A stretch of 64,000 bases of DNA from Amyelois transitella (GCF_032362555.1 NC_083517.1:4980001-5044000); one strand, 5' to 3'; positions 34,304 through 47,200 are shown, numbered from the stretch's first letter. Numbers and translations: made by a program. The notes: generated by a model from the letters alone, not told the origin.

Positions 34304-36870
34304 ATGTCGACGGGCAGTACTCCCTTTCCCAAATGGCAATTGGCCATACTTCTCGGTGCACCTTTAGCCATCGGCTTAGGTTACCTTTATCTACGAAATA
34401 GATTAGAAGATTCTGAGAGTAAAAAAGTTGCAGAGCTTAAAGCGAAGACAACAATATCTTTGGACAATGAAGATAATGCAAAAACATCAGAGACTGCTAT
34501 CGACCGTGCTATGAAGTTGAAAGGTGCCGGAAATCGTGCTTTTCATGCTGGAGAGTATGATAAGGCTATTGCTTTATATAACGAAGCGATTGAGGCATGT
34601 CCTCCTGATCGTCCAGTCGATCTAGCTACTTTTTATCAAAATCGTTCAGCGTGTTATGAAAAACGTGAAATGTGGGAACAGGTAAAGGAAGACTGCACTT
34701 TTGCCCTCAAACTCAATGAGAAGTATGTTAAAGCTTTCTTAAGACGATCACGGGCAGCTGAGAAAAGTGGCGATCTAGTGCTGGCGTTAGAAGACGTCAC
34801 TTCTGCCTGTATTCTTGAGAGATTTCAAGTACAAAGTTCTTTGGTAAATGCTGACCGAATTTTAAAAGCCCTTGGCAGACAACATGCCCGAGAAGCGCTT
34901 GCCAAACGTCGTCCCGTCATGCCATCAAAGCATTTTATCAAAACCTACTTCTCAGCATTTTCTGAAGATCCTGTAACAAAAGTTCAGTTAGATGACCAAG
35001 AAACTGGTGGATTTGCTAAAGCCAAGAAGGCCTTTAATACTCAGGACTATGATGCTATTGTAGATGCATGCACAGAAGAACTAAATTCAAGTGGAAAGTA
35101 TAAGAATGAAGCCTTATTATTGAGGGCTACATTTTATTTGTTGCTTGGTAAACATGATGAAGCACAAGCTGATCTTGGACAAGTCATTGATAGTGATGCT
35201 CCTACTAAGGTCAAAGTCAATGCTTTGATCAAGAGGGCATCCCTGTTCACTCAGCTAGAGAACACTGAACGCTGCCTTGAAGACTTTGCCCGTGCTGCAC
35301 AGCTAGACCCACAGAATTCTGATGTTTATCACCATCGTGGTCAGGTTTATTTACTAGTGGAAAGAATGGATGAAGCCACCGCTGAATTTGCTAGGGCAGT
35401 AGAACTCAACCCTGATTTTTCTATTGCTTTTATACAGAAATGCTACGCTGACTACAGACATGCTCAGATAAATAAAAATGTTGGTGCACTCGCCCAAGTT
35501 AAAGCTGACTTTGAAAAAGCTTTAGAAAGATTTCCAAAGTGTGCAGAGGCATATATTCTGTTTGCACAAGTTTTGTCAGATCAGCAGGAGTGGGGCCGGG
35601 CTGAATCACTGTTTGACTCCGCCCTGTCTGTAGACCCAAGCAATGCTACCCTCTATGTACATAAAGGTCTTGTGCAATTGCAGAAGAGCACAGATTTTGA
35701 CAAGGCAGTGAAATTGATCAATAAAGCCATTGAGATGGATGACAAGTGTGATTTTGCATACGAGACTCTTGGAACCATTGAAGTACAGAGGTAATTGGCA
35801 CTTTTGTTCAGAGACAATTTCAACTAATTTGATATAACCCTAGTCATTTGGCTGTAGTATGTATAATTCAATAAGTGAAATTTTGCTATTAAGTTGTTGA
35901 GAGACCTAGATATAGAATAAAATAGATTTATTTTCAAAATTAGATACAAGGATACTTATTGAAATCACATATTTAATGACATAGACTTGAAACTTTGAGA
36001 TCTAGTATTATTTAATTGGTTAATTAAACACAAAAATACATCCTACTAATATTATAAATGCGAAACTTTGTGAGTATGTCAGTATGGATGTTTGTTACGT
36101 CTGTTACTGTCTTTCACGCAAAAACTACTGAACAGATTATGATGAAATTTGGTACTTAGGTAGCTGAAGACCCAGAACAACATATAGGCTACTTTTTATC
36201 CCCGAGTCCCCGCGGGAATAATTCCACGCGGACAAAGTCGTGGGGGGCCTCTAGTAAATACATAAATAAGTCTTATATCCCTTGTGGGTTGACTGAAAGA
36301 CCATGTTCTTCACCCATTCCACTTAGGAGTATTTTATGACTTAAAGAACTTAGTATATAACTGTTGGTTAGATACAACACCTGGTAACTCTTTATCACTC
36401 CTTATCACTTACATATTATCTCAAATCCTACAATTTAGGATATCTTAACTAAACTCACTGAATGTTGTGTTCTTAAGAACTTTCTTCCTATGTATTTAAT
36501 CTGTATAACAATGTAGCCATATTTTTTAGGCTTTAATTTTATTTTAACTTAGATTTATAAAATGATTTATCTCAGAATTTGTCCATTGGCTTTCATACTG
36601 TCTCTAATTAAGGTCATCTAATTAAGTCACATTGTTCATGTGTTTTTAATGACACTTTTACTGCACTTTCTAAATGTCCTTAAGGTAACTAACTTTTGTT
36701 TTAATTTCAATTTCAGGGGTAATTTGAGGCGATCACTAGAGTTGTTTGAAAAAGCAATAGCTTTGGCAAAGACGGAGTTAGAAATGACCCACCTGTACTC
36801 ACTTAAGGATGCAGCGGCTGCTCAGCTGAAAGTATCTGAGAGGTGGGGCTTGGATTGGACTGTTAGTTAG
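34304..36870 (+). CDS. Tom70: Mitochondrial import receptor subunit Tom70
   Basis: Tom70 is the outer-membrane receptor that takes hydrophobic preproteins from Hsp70/Hsp90 and passes them to the TOM channel. Two exons, 34304-35790 and 36717-36870 (donor AGAG/GTAATT, acceptor TTTCAG), join in phase to give 546 aa. An N-terminal anchor near residues 11-30 (WQLAILLGAPLAIGLGYLYL) is followed by a charged linker. Clamp-type TPR motifs start with AMKLKGAGNRAFHAGEYDKA near residue 68 and FYQNRSACYEKREMWEQVKE near 109. The core continues with RPVMPSKHFIKTYFSAF, and further TPRs run to the C-terminus, which ends LDWTVS. Length is slightly below the human protein (608 aa), the linker being shorter. The intron holds a Helitron-like fragment. 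Head-to-head with mRpL48. Confidence 0.95.
36041..36255 (+). mobile_element. Helitron-like fragment (Lep1 type) in Tom70 intron
   Basis: Starts TCCTACTAATATTATAAATG, contains CACGCAAAAACTACTGAACA and GATGAAATTTGGTAC, and ends with the hairpin-like CCACGCGGACAAAGTCGTGG followed within a few bases by CTAGT. This layout is one I know as a very common lepidopteran dispersed repeat, described as Helitron-like with a 3' hairpin and CTAG end. Assignment is from memory of the family. Confidence 0.55.
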
Positions 36871-39438
36871 GTCCCTGCTGCCACAATGTCGTCAATACTG
36901 TGAGAAACTTACTTGGCATACACCAGAATACGTCCAAGTTAGGCACATTGTTCAATTGGTTCATTATTGTGATTTTAAAAACTTTTCTCTTGTCATCCCC
37001 ACTTTTGCGTTTCCTTTAATTAAATACAACATTTCTGTTGAAAATAAGAACAATTTTAAGCTCTGAATATAAATTATAGATTTTATATCTACATATATGC
37101 TAGCATTTATTCTTCCACTACAGAATAATTCCAATAATTAAACTGTATTTATCATTAATGGTGTTTCATCCAAAGAAAATTGAGACTTACGACTGTTATT
37201 AATTTACTTTAAAAAAATGTAAGTTACGAAATGGAAGTAATTATTATGTAATTCATGTGACTAGTTTGAAAAGTTTATTTTGAAACCAACTGAATTTGTA
37301 CATGAATAAAGTAATAAATTATTTATTGTGAATGAATAGCTCTTCATTGTATTGTCTTATTTAGGATTTCGAAATTTTAACATTGTAGTTACAAATAAAC
37401 CTTTATTATATTTTATCTGCCGGATCCTAGTACCTAACGGGAATATTGAAGCTCCTTATTGAGGTTTCATTTGCAAGGTTAGCACACACTGTGATTGAAC
37501 TGATGTGATTTGCGTATGATACATTTTAGTTGTGTTTTTAGTCAGTTATTGATTTTGAATAGTTACATTTCAGACACTTAAACCCTGTGTACTGTGGGTG
37601 CTAGGCAGAATAAAAATTTTTTCGTCAAGACCTTTATATGTATTTTGTAACTGATTGTTGTAACTCTGCTACTTTGAAGAAGTACCTTTTGTAGTGTGTA
37701 ATTTGAGGTTGTTTGTGTTTAAAAGTGAGCTTTTAAAGAAATTATTTTATATAGTGTGTTGGCCTTGTACTTCATATTGAAGTAAGTATTGCCTGTGCAG
37801 TGGCCATGGAAAATAGTGTGTGCGTTCAAAATTTTGATTTAAGTATAAATTGAACAGTTTAAAAATTTGATGACAAACAAGAGAAAAGTAATCTACAAGT
37901 CCGTAATTAAAAGCTAAATCTTAAACAGTGCCTGGTGATGACATTAACTATGTCATAGTTTTGATTAAAATAATCCACATATATAATTGTTATGCCACCC
38001 TTCTGCCGAAATTTTTCATAAAACCTTGTGATATTTAAACTTCAGTGCTCAGCAGGAAATAATTCACATCAAATTTGGAAAGAGAAAGTTTTGGAAGTAT
38101 GTGGCGCTCGCTGTTTTGAAAAACGTCGTAATCGCAAGTGCTCTTTGCCAAGCTAGATATGTAATAGAGACGTTATGTTTGTTTGCAATTAGGGATTTCG
38201 ATATTGTTCACTGCCTTTGTATCTTGCCTTGAATAATGTGCAAAATACTTAAGTCAGTACATCGATTTATTCAAAAGAACTACATTGCTGTTTATGATCT
38301 AGTCGAAAACACATTCGTTTGAATTTATTTCAGTCCTGAAGGATAGTTATCTTGCGCCTTCTGTATATTTCTTGTTATATTGCCTATTCTGCTTTATGTA
38401 AATACCCTATTTTCTACTTTTGTGACAAACATGATTGATAGCACATTTTATTAGAAAAACAAATTGTTGAATAGGGCACTACATTATCATATGTTAAAAA
38501 TAATTAATGTTTTTGCCATATTGTCGCCATCAAATATGCTATTGTTAGGTGTGTAATTAAAACTGAGGCGAAAAGACGCTGAAGACCAATCGCGCCCCAC
38601 GGCTTCTGTTCGGACACTTCCGATTGGTAGACTACACCTCCACGAAGTAAAGGTACAACTTGTGTGAGCGTTACGCTTGTTCGATGACCACATATTAATA
38701 TGACAGTCTTGTACATTGAAAACTGTAAGGTCATATTAATTCTACATATAATGTATATAATAGATAGATGTATATTTTCGGCTTAATTAAAAAAATATAT
38801 ATTTCAGTTGTTACTTTTTAACCATCTGATCGTGCTTAGTTTGTCAATGATTGTTACCTAATCACTTATTAGATGTTAAAATTGCATTGAAATAAATCCA
38901 AATACTGGTGTGGTGTTGAAGTACCAACTATTTTGTCCAATCAGGCAAGAGCTCGTACTTATATGAAGCTTATGTCTATGTTATTACGGTCACAGTTCAT
39001 TTCACCTTGATGAAGATGTATGAAGTAGTGCGCTTTACATTGGTTGTTAGCGCTGGGTGCATTCGATCGTTTCTGTTTTCAATATTTCAGTTGCCATCCA
39101 TGTCATCATTATAATGTTTTATATATCTACAATTTTAACAGGGATAATTATTCATTGAATGCACCCTAAAATCGTCAAATACTTAGATTGTGAGTTAGAT
39201 TATAGCTGGTAAAAAAGTTCTTCAAGAGTTGTTACCTCACCGATAGTGAATAGTTATCAATTTATGAAAACTTCGTAATACATTATTGAAAAGTATCAAG
39301 TTTTTTTATTTATTTGGTACCTTACGAGCATATTGTTTAGTAACCTATTCATCAATAGGTTACTAAGAAGCAAGTGTTTTTTTTCTTTTGAATCATAAAT
39401 TGTAAGTAGCTAAACGAGTGGGCTGAGAGCTGTCACTA
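36871..39438. other. Tom70 3' flank and intergenic sequence
   Basis: AATAAA at 37305-37310 is a fitting poly(A) signal for Tom70, about 430 bases past the stop; more candidates follow, so the 3' untranslated region may be longer. A locally GC-richer patch at 38560-38680 has no supported reading frame. Nothing else recognised. Confidence 0.5.
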
Positions 39439-39619
39439 ATGATATTTTTAATTATTATATTGCTATGTGTAACTCACGGAATTAATTCATTATTCTGTTT
39501 TAACGGCACTTACAACAGCAAGTGTTTCAACCGAGACCCGCTCCTGCTTGTCGGTCTCAATGCGCCTGAGCGGAAGATAATGGCAAGATTGCGGTGCTCG
39601 TCCACAGTGCGATGTTCAG
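39439..39619 (+). CDS. Orphan Ly6-like first exon
   Basis: The frame from the ATG at 39439 gives a signal peptide (MIFLIIILLCVTHGINSL), four further cysteines and ARLRCSSTVRCS, ending in phase 1 at a TTCAG/GTTTGA donor. The Ly6 gene at 40757 has a first exon of nearly the same length (172 bases against 181), also ending in phase 1 after a cysteine. No second exon of its own is visible before 40757. It could be an alternative first exon of the downstream gene, or the surviving part of a tandem duplicate. Confidence 0.5.
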
Positions 39620-39839
39620 GTTTGAATCCTTTTTTCATTGGCTCATGATCTTATTTCTTTTAATTTATTGTGTAAAATACAAATGTATAGCACAATTGGC
39701 CGACTTAATGCTATAAGCATTATCTACCTGTCAACCATTGGGTCCGACAAAGAACTTTACTTGTGGTCAAACTAAATAAATATAATTAAACGTACACAAA
39801 ATATGAAATTAAATAATTTTAATAAACATACACAAAACT

Positions 39840-40330
39840 ACAATTAATAAACAATTTACATAAATAGGTGCAACGATTACCGAAAAGAGTGAAAAGGCTT
39901 ATAAGTAGGTGTCTATTAAATATCCTCGCGACTCAACAGAAACCTGTATAAGGCTTGTGATTTGAAACCAGAACGACTTGGGAATGTCCGGATAGACTCA
40001 GGAAGTGAATACCAAAGCCTTACAGCTATAACAGCGAAAGAATTGGAGGAAAAACCTGTACGGTGAAAAGGGGTAGTAAGAGTTATTTGAAGAACGTAGG
40101 ATTCTTTCCTGAAGTCTTAGATTAAGGTGGAGAAAGAAAAACAATGAAGATATTCGGTGAGAGAAAACATTGTGAAGAAACACCGAGTAGAGGAACATAA
40201 ATATTCTATACATGAGCACGGATTATTCCACCACTGAGAGAACTCAATGGGACCAGTGGGATAGACCGAAACATTTCAGGAAACTGAATGTGTAAAAAAC
40301 CCAATGGAGAAGACCGTGGGTGCCAATCAT
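39840..40330 (-). repeat. LINE ORF2 C-terminal remnant
   Basis: On the minus strand a frame reads TLTTPFHRTGFSSNSFAVIA, then VRLWYSLPESIRTFPS and ends LLSREDI-stop at about 39915. A short R-T segment, then SF, then LWNSLP-like is the hallmark C-terminus of many non-LTR retrotransposon polyproteins (Jockey/CR1-like groups). The upstream frame is broken. It lies between the orphan Ly6 exon and the Ly6 gene. Confidence 0.65.
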
Positions 40331-40756
40331 GTGCCAACGTTCGCCGGTTGGGTGCGCAGCATCAGCTGCTCAAAGCGGGATTCGAATTGTGTACTCGTAG
40401 TTGAAAAAAAAGACTTGAAACTGGTTCTAGATTATCCTTGAAATCGAACTGAATCGAATATAAGTCATTGTCTAACTTTTTATATGTAAGAAGGTAAGCG
40501 CCATTGTTCCTTTTTCCCATAAAAGAGTTCAGGTGGTATAATCTTCAGCTGCATTCTATAATCTATAGTGCTTGTTTCTCAAATAAAAAATAAGCGATAA
40601 GGCATCATGATGAAGTTGTCCTTAACTCTTAAAAAGTTTCAGTTGTTTATCTCAAGACCATTCAATATTTTTAGAATTATCCTGTCTCACTTGACTTGAC
40701 TCTCATACTCACTCAACGTAAATGTAAATAAAATTTAATTTAGTTATATCAGACTA

Positions 40757-41850
40757 ATGTTTTTAATATATAGTTGGCTCATATTGGTCGGTGCCAACAA
40801 TGGGGTAGCTCTACTGTGCTATAATTGTTCTTCTACACATCGCGATTGGGCGACGTGCGCGGGATCGTTCGCAATCTCGAAATTTTCCTTCAATCACAGT
40901 CGAATTTTCCTTGTAAACTGTACTTCAGGTAATTGCACAAATACATTTTGCTGAAAATCCCTCTGGTATAAAGTAGTTTACAGGTCAATCGCAATGAGAA
41001 CTGGCTAAGCCTTGGTCTTTCTCCCGTGGAATTTCTTGAAATAAATCCTATACAGACTTTGTTTCTATATCTAAGGCTATGTATTTGTTTCAGATGATGC
41101 CATGTGTTTTGTTAGGTCATGGGCCTCTCGGTCCCACTTCGCGTGGATCGTGCAACGCGGCTGCTATCAGTCTCCTAAGGATGATCCTCTTCCACTAACC
41201 CTACAGACTCCTACCCGAGCAATGGCGTGCAGGCGAGAAAGGTAAGTAGATAGTTTATTTTGTGTGATTATTTTTAAACACTATTTTTATCAATAGAAAT
41301 TGGAATTAGACTATAGGAAGAACATATTGTTCTTACCCGAATTTATAGGAACGATGTGCACCTTATGCTTGCAACGAAGGTATGCAGTTTTCTACGCAAA
41401 TATTATCTATTAAAGCTGTTAAATAAATCCGAATTAAGATGCAATACGAAAACGTTACGGTATTACAACCATCAGTTGCGTCGTTAGATTACATTTACCA
41501 GTATTTACCACTTCTAAAGTCTTATAGTACCTAACTACTTACTATTACAAATTCTATTAATATAACTTACTTCAAGACCCACCTGATACGTAAAGTACTT
41601 CCTAAAAACCCCGAATCTGCTGCTATGATTTGTCTCGTGCGGGTTGCCCTGAAAAGTCGTTTCGGTTCACTTTTGAAGAAGGACCCCTTCAGAGTTTTCG
41701 TTTGCTACTATTTGCAGGTTAGCTGATGCTGAGTATCAAGTATGCCTTTGCAAAGCCGATTGGTGCAATCACAGTTCCAAACTGACTGAAAGCGGCACAC
41801 TGTGTTTATTGACAGTTATAGCAGCCCTTACCAAGATAAAATTTTATTGA
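40757..41850 (+). CDS. Ly6/three-finger domain protein, likely GPI-anchored
   Basis: Three exons (40757-40928, 41094-41241, 41718-41850) join in frame with GT...AG borders to give 150 aa. Residues 1-18 form a signal peptide. The mature protein begins LLCYNCSST and has ten cysteines before the tail, ending with CLCKADWCNHSS, the CxC...CN ending of the Ly6/uPAR fold. A short hydrophobic tail (TLCLLTVIAALTKIKFY) fits a GPI-attachment signal. Insect members of this family (quiver/sleepless, boudin and relatives) act at the cell surface in septate junctions or in modulating channels and receptors. Which of these it resembles cannot be said from sequence alone. An extra first-exon-like sequence lies 1.1 kb upstream. 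Confidence 0.82.
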
Positions 41851-42641
41851 TAATGCATTATGACTTATTCTGTAGATAAACTTTAGCTTCTATTTAATCT
41901 TATCTCATGAATGGAAGGTACAAAAATTGTGTTAAATGTTGTGATTCAAACTTTTAATAACAACTAAGTAACGCAATAAATGTAACTTTATGGGTTTATA
42001 AGCAGCTTTCACTTTATCTAAGTTACCTTCGTTTATTTCTACGAAAAGGATGGTAAGAAGTGTGTGTGTCAGTGGGCCGCGTCCGTGCCTCGCACACTTC
42101 TTTTTTGTAGACTTGCATCAATGTAGCTACATAATTAGAAAAATAGAAAATATAATGTTTATGGGCTTATCATCTAGATAAACAGTTTCAAGGACTCTTT
42201 AACGGATTAAAAAACCACACATTTAAAGTATTTTTTAATGATTTTACTGAATTATGTAAATATAATTAAAATAAATAAATTGAAGAATAGGTACATCAAA
42301 AATCAGATCACAGAAACATTAATCTTATATATAAGGTGGGTACATAAGTAAAGCATTATCAATGTTGATACATAAACACTTAGCTAATAGTAGATTCCAT
42401 TCTACATTTAATTCGAGTATAATTACATTTACGTACAATTGAATTTTTTTGCTTGTAATTTTTTCGCAATATTTTAGTTGCAATATTATTTAGCCATTAT
42501 CCTGTAGAAAGCAAAATTACTATTGCATTAACAGGTAATGAAAAATGCTCCAAAGTTTTGCCATTTTTGACAATATGAAACTTGCAAATTACTATTTAAA
42601 TATAAATAAATTTTCACTAATGAGTTATGAACATTTTTTAT
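41851..42641. other. Intergenic between Ly6 gene and proline-rich gene
   Basis: The two genes converge here. It includes an inverted pair GAAGTGTG...CACACTTC at 42056-42104 and otherwise AT-rich sequence with 3' untranslated regions of both genes. No further gene seen. Confidence 0.5.
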
Positions 42642-45339
42642 TCATCTTTCTTCGTCACTCTCGTTATCATCGTCTTCTAGTTCGTCCACAACTCCAGCCG
42701 CATCGCTTGTTACTGCTTGTGCTAATAATCCAGTAATACCCGTTGAATTCTTTTTACTATTCAGAAAATTATAAACGTACTCTTCTATAGTATCTTCATC
42801 AAAAGGTATAAGATCTTCCAAGTCGATTTGTCTTTTTTCACGGTTTTCTAAAATAACTTTGTTTTTGGAAGAATATGCATTTTCATCATTTTCTACAATG
42901 CCCTGTTTATAGACTTCAATAGGTACATTACTACCATCACTAACATCATATTTAATGCCCAAGTCGGTTTCCTGTATTTCAATTGAACCAAGACCTTTTT
43001 CGATTAAGGTTTTTAAATCAGAATGAGATTTACTTTTTCTCTTTGTATCACTTTTATAATGTTCTTTTGCTGTATGGAGGTGTTTTACTTCGTTGGTTCT
43101 ATTGAGCTTGGGGATTTCGTTACTTATAATGTTCTTTTTGTTATATTCTATGTCAGGTTTAGAACTGTATGTTTTTACTTTTGAATGCCCTTGTATTATT
43201 AAATACATTGGAGTAGAAGGTGTAGTGGATTCAACAGTGGATGACAAATCTGTTAATGTGGTTGCTGGCATTGGAGTTGTAAATCTCATATGTAAATAAG
43301 GATCGTGTGTATGGACACTTGGTTTTTTTAATCGGTATAAATTATTTTGATGCGATGCAGCAGTACTTTCTGAAATTTTAACTGGTGGTGGTGGTTGCAT
43401 AGTCTGCATAGTTTCTATGTAAAGGCTGTTTTCAGTAGGCTGTTTTTTAAAAACTTGTAAATGTTCAGAAGCATGCCCATAAAGATTATCTTCAGGTCTG
43501 TCCGGCCCATCTACTAAAGGCATAGACATCATTGAACTTAACATATCAAAAACAGTCGTTTCAGGTTTTGCATAAGTAGCAGTTTCGGTAACTATTTCGG
43601 GAGAATACGTCGTCAATTTTTGTGTTGTTGGCTCATCATAATATTTTTGTAAGTCTATAGACGTCGCGTTTGCTAATTCTTCATTCGGCCATATAGGCTT
43701 TGTGTTATTAGTCATGTATGTGTAATCTGTATCTGGTGGAGTAGTGGGTAAGAAAGTAGGAGCAGCTGTTGGAACGAATGGCATGACTGTAAGTTGAGGT
43801 GGTGGTGGTGCTTCTGATAGCATTGGCCTATAAAAAGTATATGGTTGATCAGGTTTTGGGTAATCATTCGATATGAAATTATGAGTTTCATTTATAATGA
43901 TATTATCATTGTCTTCGATAAGGGTTGTAGGTCCCCAACCAGAATAATCGCTGCTAACTCTGTTCGGGATTGGAGTCGTACTATTTTGTAGGTCTAAAAT
44001 CCAATTGTTTATATTTGTTGAAGAAGATTGATATATTAAGTTGGCCTCCTGAAAAGCGTAAGATGGAGTAATATGTTCTTCAACTGGTGTAACTTTAGTA
44101 GAATATAGGGTAGGCGTTGTGGGCAAAGCTGGACGGCCTTGTGCTGGTATTTTTTCTTCGGGTCTTGAAAAATGCTGTGGAACATTAAGTGGAGGAGGCG
44201 GTGGTGGAGGAACAAGTATTGTCATGGGAAAACCGTCACTGATTTTGTAAGCGAAATCTTCATATTTAACTGGTGGCGGCGGTCTCGGCTGTCTCCTAGG
44301 AATTAAAGGAGGCATTCGAGATCCGAGACTAGGACGGCGTGAAGAGACACCAAGCATGAGAACTTCTGACTTTCTTTCTGGAAAATGTTCGCGGTCATTT
44401 CTCGTATCATCCAGCCAGTAGTGGACCCGCTCGAGGAGCGGTGGCTCGTAATCGTATGTGGGGTCCTGACGGAGCGGATCTCCACGACCTGTTAACGGTT
44501 TCCACTGGTCGAAATCCATACGTGGGGAAAATATAGAGACTATACTACTAAGGTTTCTTCTATCTGCTTCATCTGGAATTTAATTGTTACAATTAGAATT
44601 TATTTTATTAAACCAGGACAGGGATAGGCATATAAACTTGGGTTTCTTCTTCTGGGCGATGGGCTAGCAACATGTCACTATTTGAATCTCGATTCTATCG
44701 TTAGGCCAAACAGCTGAACGTGGTCTGTCAGTCTTTTAATACTGCTGGCTCTGTGTACCCCGCAAGGGATACATACGTGATTATATGGATTTATTAAACT
44801 AGCCAGTACTACTAGAATTTCGGAAAATTCGTCCTCCCTTTACTTTCCAGGGAACCATGGTGAAGCGTAGCAACAGCCATTCGCACTTATTTTTTACCAT
44901 TTCGTAAATATTTTTCAGAAAGTATTCGACTATTAAATCCACACATACTTAGTGGGATATAATGTCAAAACTTTCTCGCTCTCTATGTCATATCTTCTCG
45001 GTTTTACCTAATTAATTAATCTAATGACGCTTAATAAAAAATAAATGGAATATATTTTTTATTATCCGATAGGTACAACGCCAAAATTATGCGCCTATAC
45101 TAGTACAAAATTTGCAGCACTCAAGAAGCTTATTACTTTATTTGCATTTATATTTTAAAATAATCTATCTCGAAAACTATCAATAAGTCTTTGCTGTTTC
45201 TGATGAAAAACTTACACGACTCGTTAGCTGATGTGTCAAGCAAACGGGACTCTATGTTTGCTACTGCGGATTGTCTGCTCAACAGCGCTAGCAGCATGCA
45301 AAATTTTATCTGTAAATAATTTAAAAAATTATGTCTCAA
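42642..45339 (-). CDS. Secreted proline/threonine-rich protein, unknown function
   Basis: Two exons on the minus strand (45339-45216 and 44572-42642, GT...AG, phase 1) give 684 aa from the Met at 45339, or 670 from the Met at 45297. The second start follows a good acceptor (TTATTTACAG), so an additional upstream exon is possible. The N-terminus is hydrophobic (IKFCMLLALLSRQSAVANIE) and acts as a probable signal peptide. The body has polyproline runs (RRQPRPPPPVKY, LVPPPPPPPLNV), many Thr-Thr-Pro motifs suited to O-glycosylation, and tyrosine-rich stretches. Near the C-terminus lies a dibasic site, ENREKRQ, followed by a helical acidic end (DLIPFDEDTIEEYVYNFLNS) and an E/D-rich tail. Intron 1 contains a family A repeat. 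I recognise no domain. It looks like an extracellular matrix, cuticle or mucin-like protein (inference). Confidence 0.75.
44621..44788 (+). repeat. Interspersed repeat family A, copy 9
   Basis: 5' truncated at GGGATAGGCATATAAACTTG; keeps GGCGATGGGCTAGCAAC, ATTTGAATCTCGATTCTATC and GGCTCTGTGTACCCCGCAAG. It lies in the intron of the proline-rich gene. Confidence 0.7.
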
Positions 45340-46522
45340 GGTAAGCTTTTACTATTTCCATATTTTCTATGTATTTCAATCTGTTTTACTTGGTTTACAT
45401 ATCATTATGCTGTATAAATTAGTCTCCCTGTCCTCATGTGGCTGCTTTCTATAAGTATCAATTTGATAATTTATTATACTTATTAAGTATTTATTATGTT
45501 GGTACATGAATAATGTGCTCGGGCCCATGGGGACCCGGTACTTGGGAGGCGTTCATGGTGCCGAAGCCAACATGAAGAGGCCCTTTGGTACCATTTGTTC
45601 TAAAGTGAGATATATTTTTATATTATTTATTTGTTATTTACATTATTCATTACAAAAATCGCAAAAGGCGAAGTTAAGTTTTCGGCTTCTTCTCACCAGT
45701 CAACCTAGCAAGTGACTTTAAGATTTCCTTTATTCTGTGATGTGTTCTGACTTGAAGTTCAGGTTCAGATCTTTTACAGTTGCTGGGTTTCAAGTAGTTA
45801 ACTTGTTATTTTAAAAATTATGTTCGCATTACCGACATTCATGCTTCGGAGGGCTGACAGTTTTTGGCCCAAGGTGCTTGTTAAAATACCTGTCGGTAAT
45901 CTGCGCAAAAGAAGAGCTAATTTTATATCATATATGCATCTTCCTTGTTATTAACTTGGAATGTTTGACCTCGATTGACGAAAAATGTTGATTGTATAAT
46001 AAATGTGATTTTTTTTTCGGTTTTCATTTTTTTAAGTATGAAAAATATTTAAACATACTTTATAACGTAAGTTTGATAAAGGCATTTTGTTTTATAATTT
46101 TAGACACTTCTGTCACGCTTCATCCCTTATGAAGTAGACAGAGACAATAGTCTCAAAACTCCTTCGCCACGATTAGCTAATGGGCTGGACGAAGATATTG
46201 TTTATAATTTCATCTTGAACACAAGACTTCAAAGAGTATGTAAAGAAAGTACTTTGTGAGAAGGCTTATTATAGGACTGATGATTACCTTAATGATAAAA
46301 ACATCTGGCTTGAGCTTGGCACAGGAACCTCGTAATTAATTGTAGTTTGATTTGAACTTAAATCAAAATTCAGTACACTCTGTACATAAATCTTTTTAAA
46401 ATTGGCAATCCATAATATATATATATATATATATATATTATATACTTTTCAATATTAAATCTCATAAATATATAAATCTGAACAATGTATTCTCTCGTCC
46501 ACATTCTATTCTAAGTTAAATT

Positions 46523-46741
46523 AATATTGTGAAGTTGACGTTTTTGAAGAAAATGCTGCAGTGCAGTTTGTTACCGCTTCTTCTGCACTGACGCCTTGGA
46601 AGCGGCAGTAAATTTAGTTTTTAAGTAATTTATTTGACGTCAACCAATGTTGTTAAACCATACGTTTTGACAATTATTAAGCGATATATAGGTAGTATCC
46701 TATAGTAATGAATAAAAATTTTGAATTTTGAATTTGAATTT
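46523..46741 (+). repeat. Interspersed repeat family B, copy 2
   Basis: Long copy: AATATTGTGAAGTTGACG, CTGCAGTGCAGTTTGTTACC, GCACTGACGCCTTGGAAGCG, TTATTTGACGTCAACCAATG, and the 3' end AATGAATAAAAATTTTGAAT followed by TTGAATTTGAATT. Very similar to the copy at 59194, so the family is fairly young. Confidence 0.75.
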
Positions 46742-47200
46742 AGACATTCTAGGAATGTTTTAGAAATACAAACACCCGGTCTAAGATTCGATCATTTTAT
46801 GCTTTGCAGTAACGGAAATATCGTAAGGAAACCGGGGCATGTTATAAATGGACTTTCCTACTCCTGTTTTGTGGTCTTATAGAACAGACCTGTGTTCTAC
46901 CGGGACACGGGAAAGTCAAGAAGAGGACGAAATCTCGATCGATCATAATTTCACCGTAAAGAAGGCTAGCCTTAGTACCAAGCATCGACGAAAATTTAAT
47001 TTTGACACTATGGTTATCTTGTTAAGCAAAGGTTTTTTAAGCTCCTCCTCCGCTTGAACTTGATTTAACCGATAGATAGTACATTTTTGAAGAAAAAATT
47101 TGAAGTTAAATTATAGTAAAAATTAAACGGGCGTAGAAACACGTTCTAACGGTAGGTTACATTCGTTTACCGCAGTTACTGTGCGTAGTATTTTTAGTTT

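Noticed and set aside
36640-36716. Independent start codon for a short protein at 36640
   Set aside because: The downstream part is Tom70's last exon, joined in phase from 35790; the upstream 77 bases are intron sequence.
46414-46439. AT-dinucleotide run as a regulatory site or origin
   Set aside because: Plain microsatellite with no surrounding signal.
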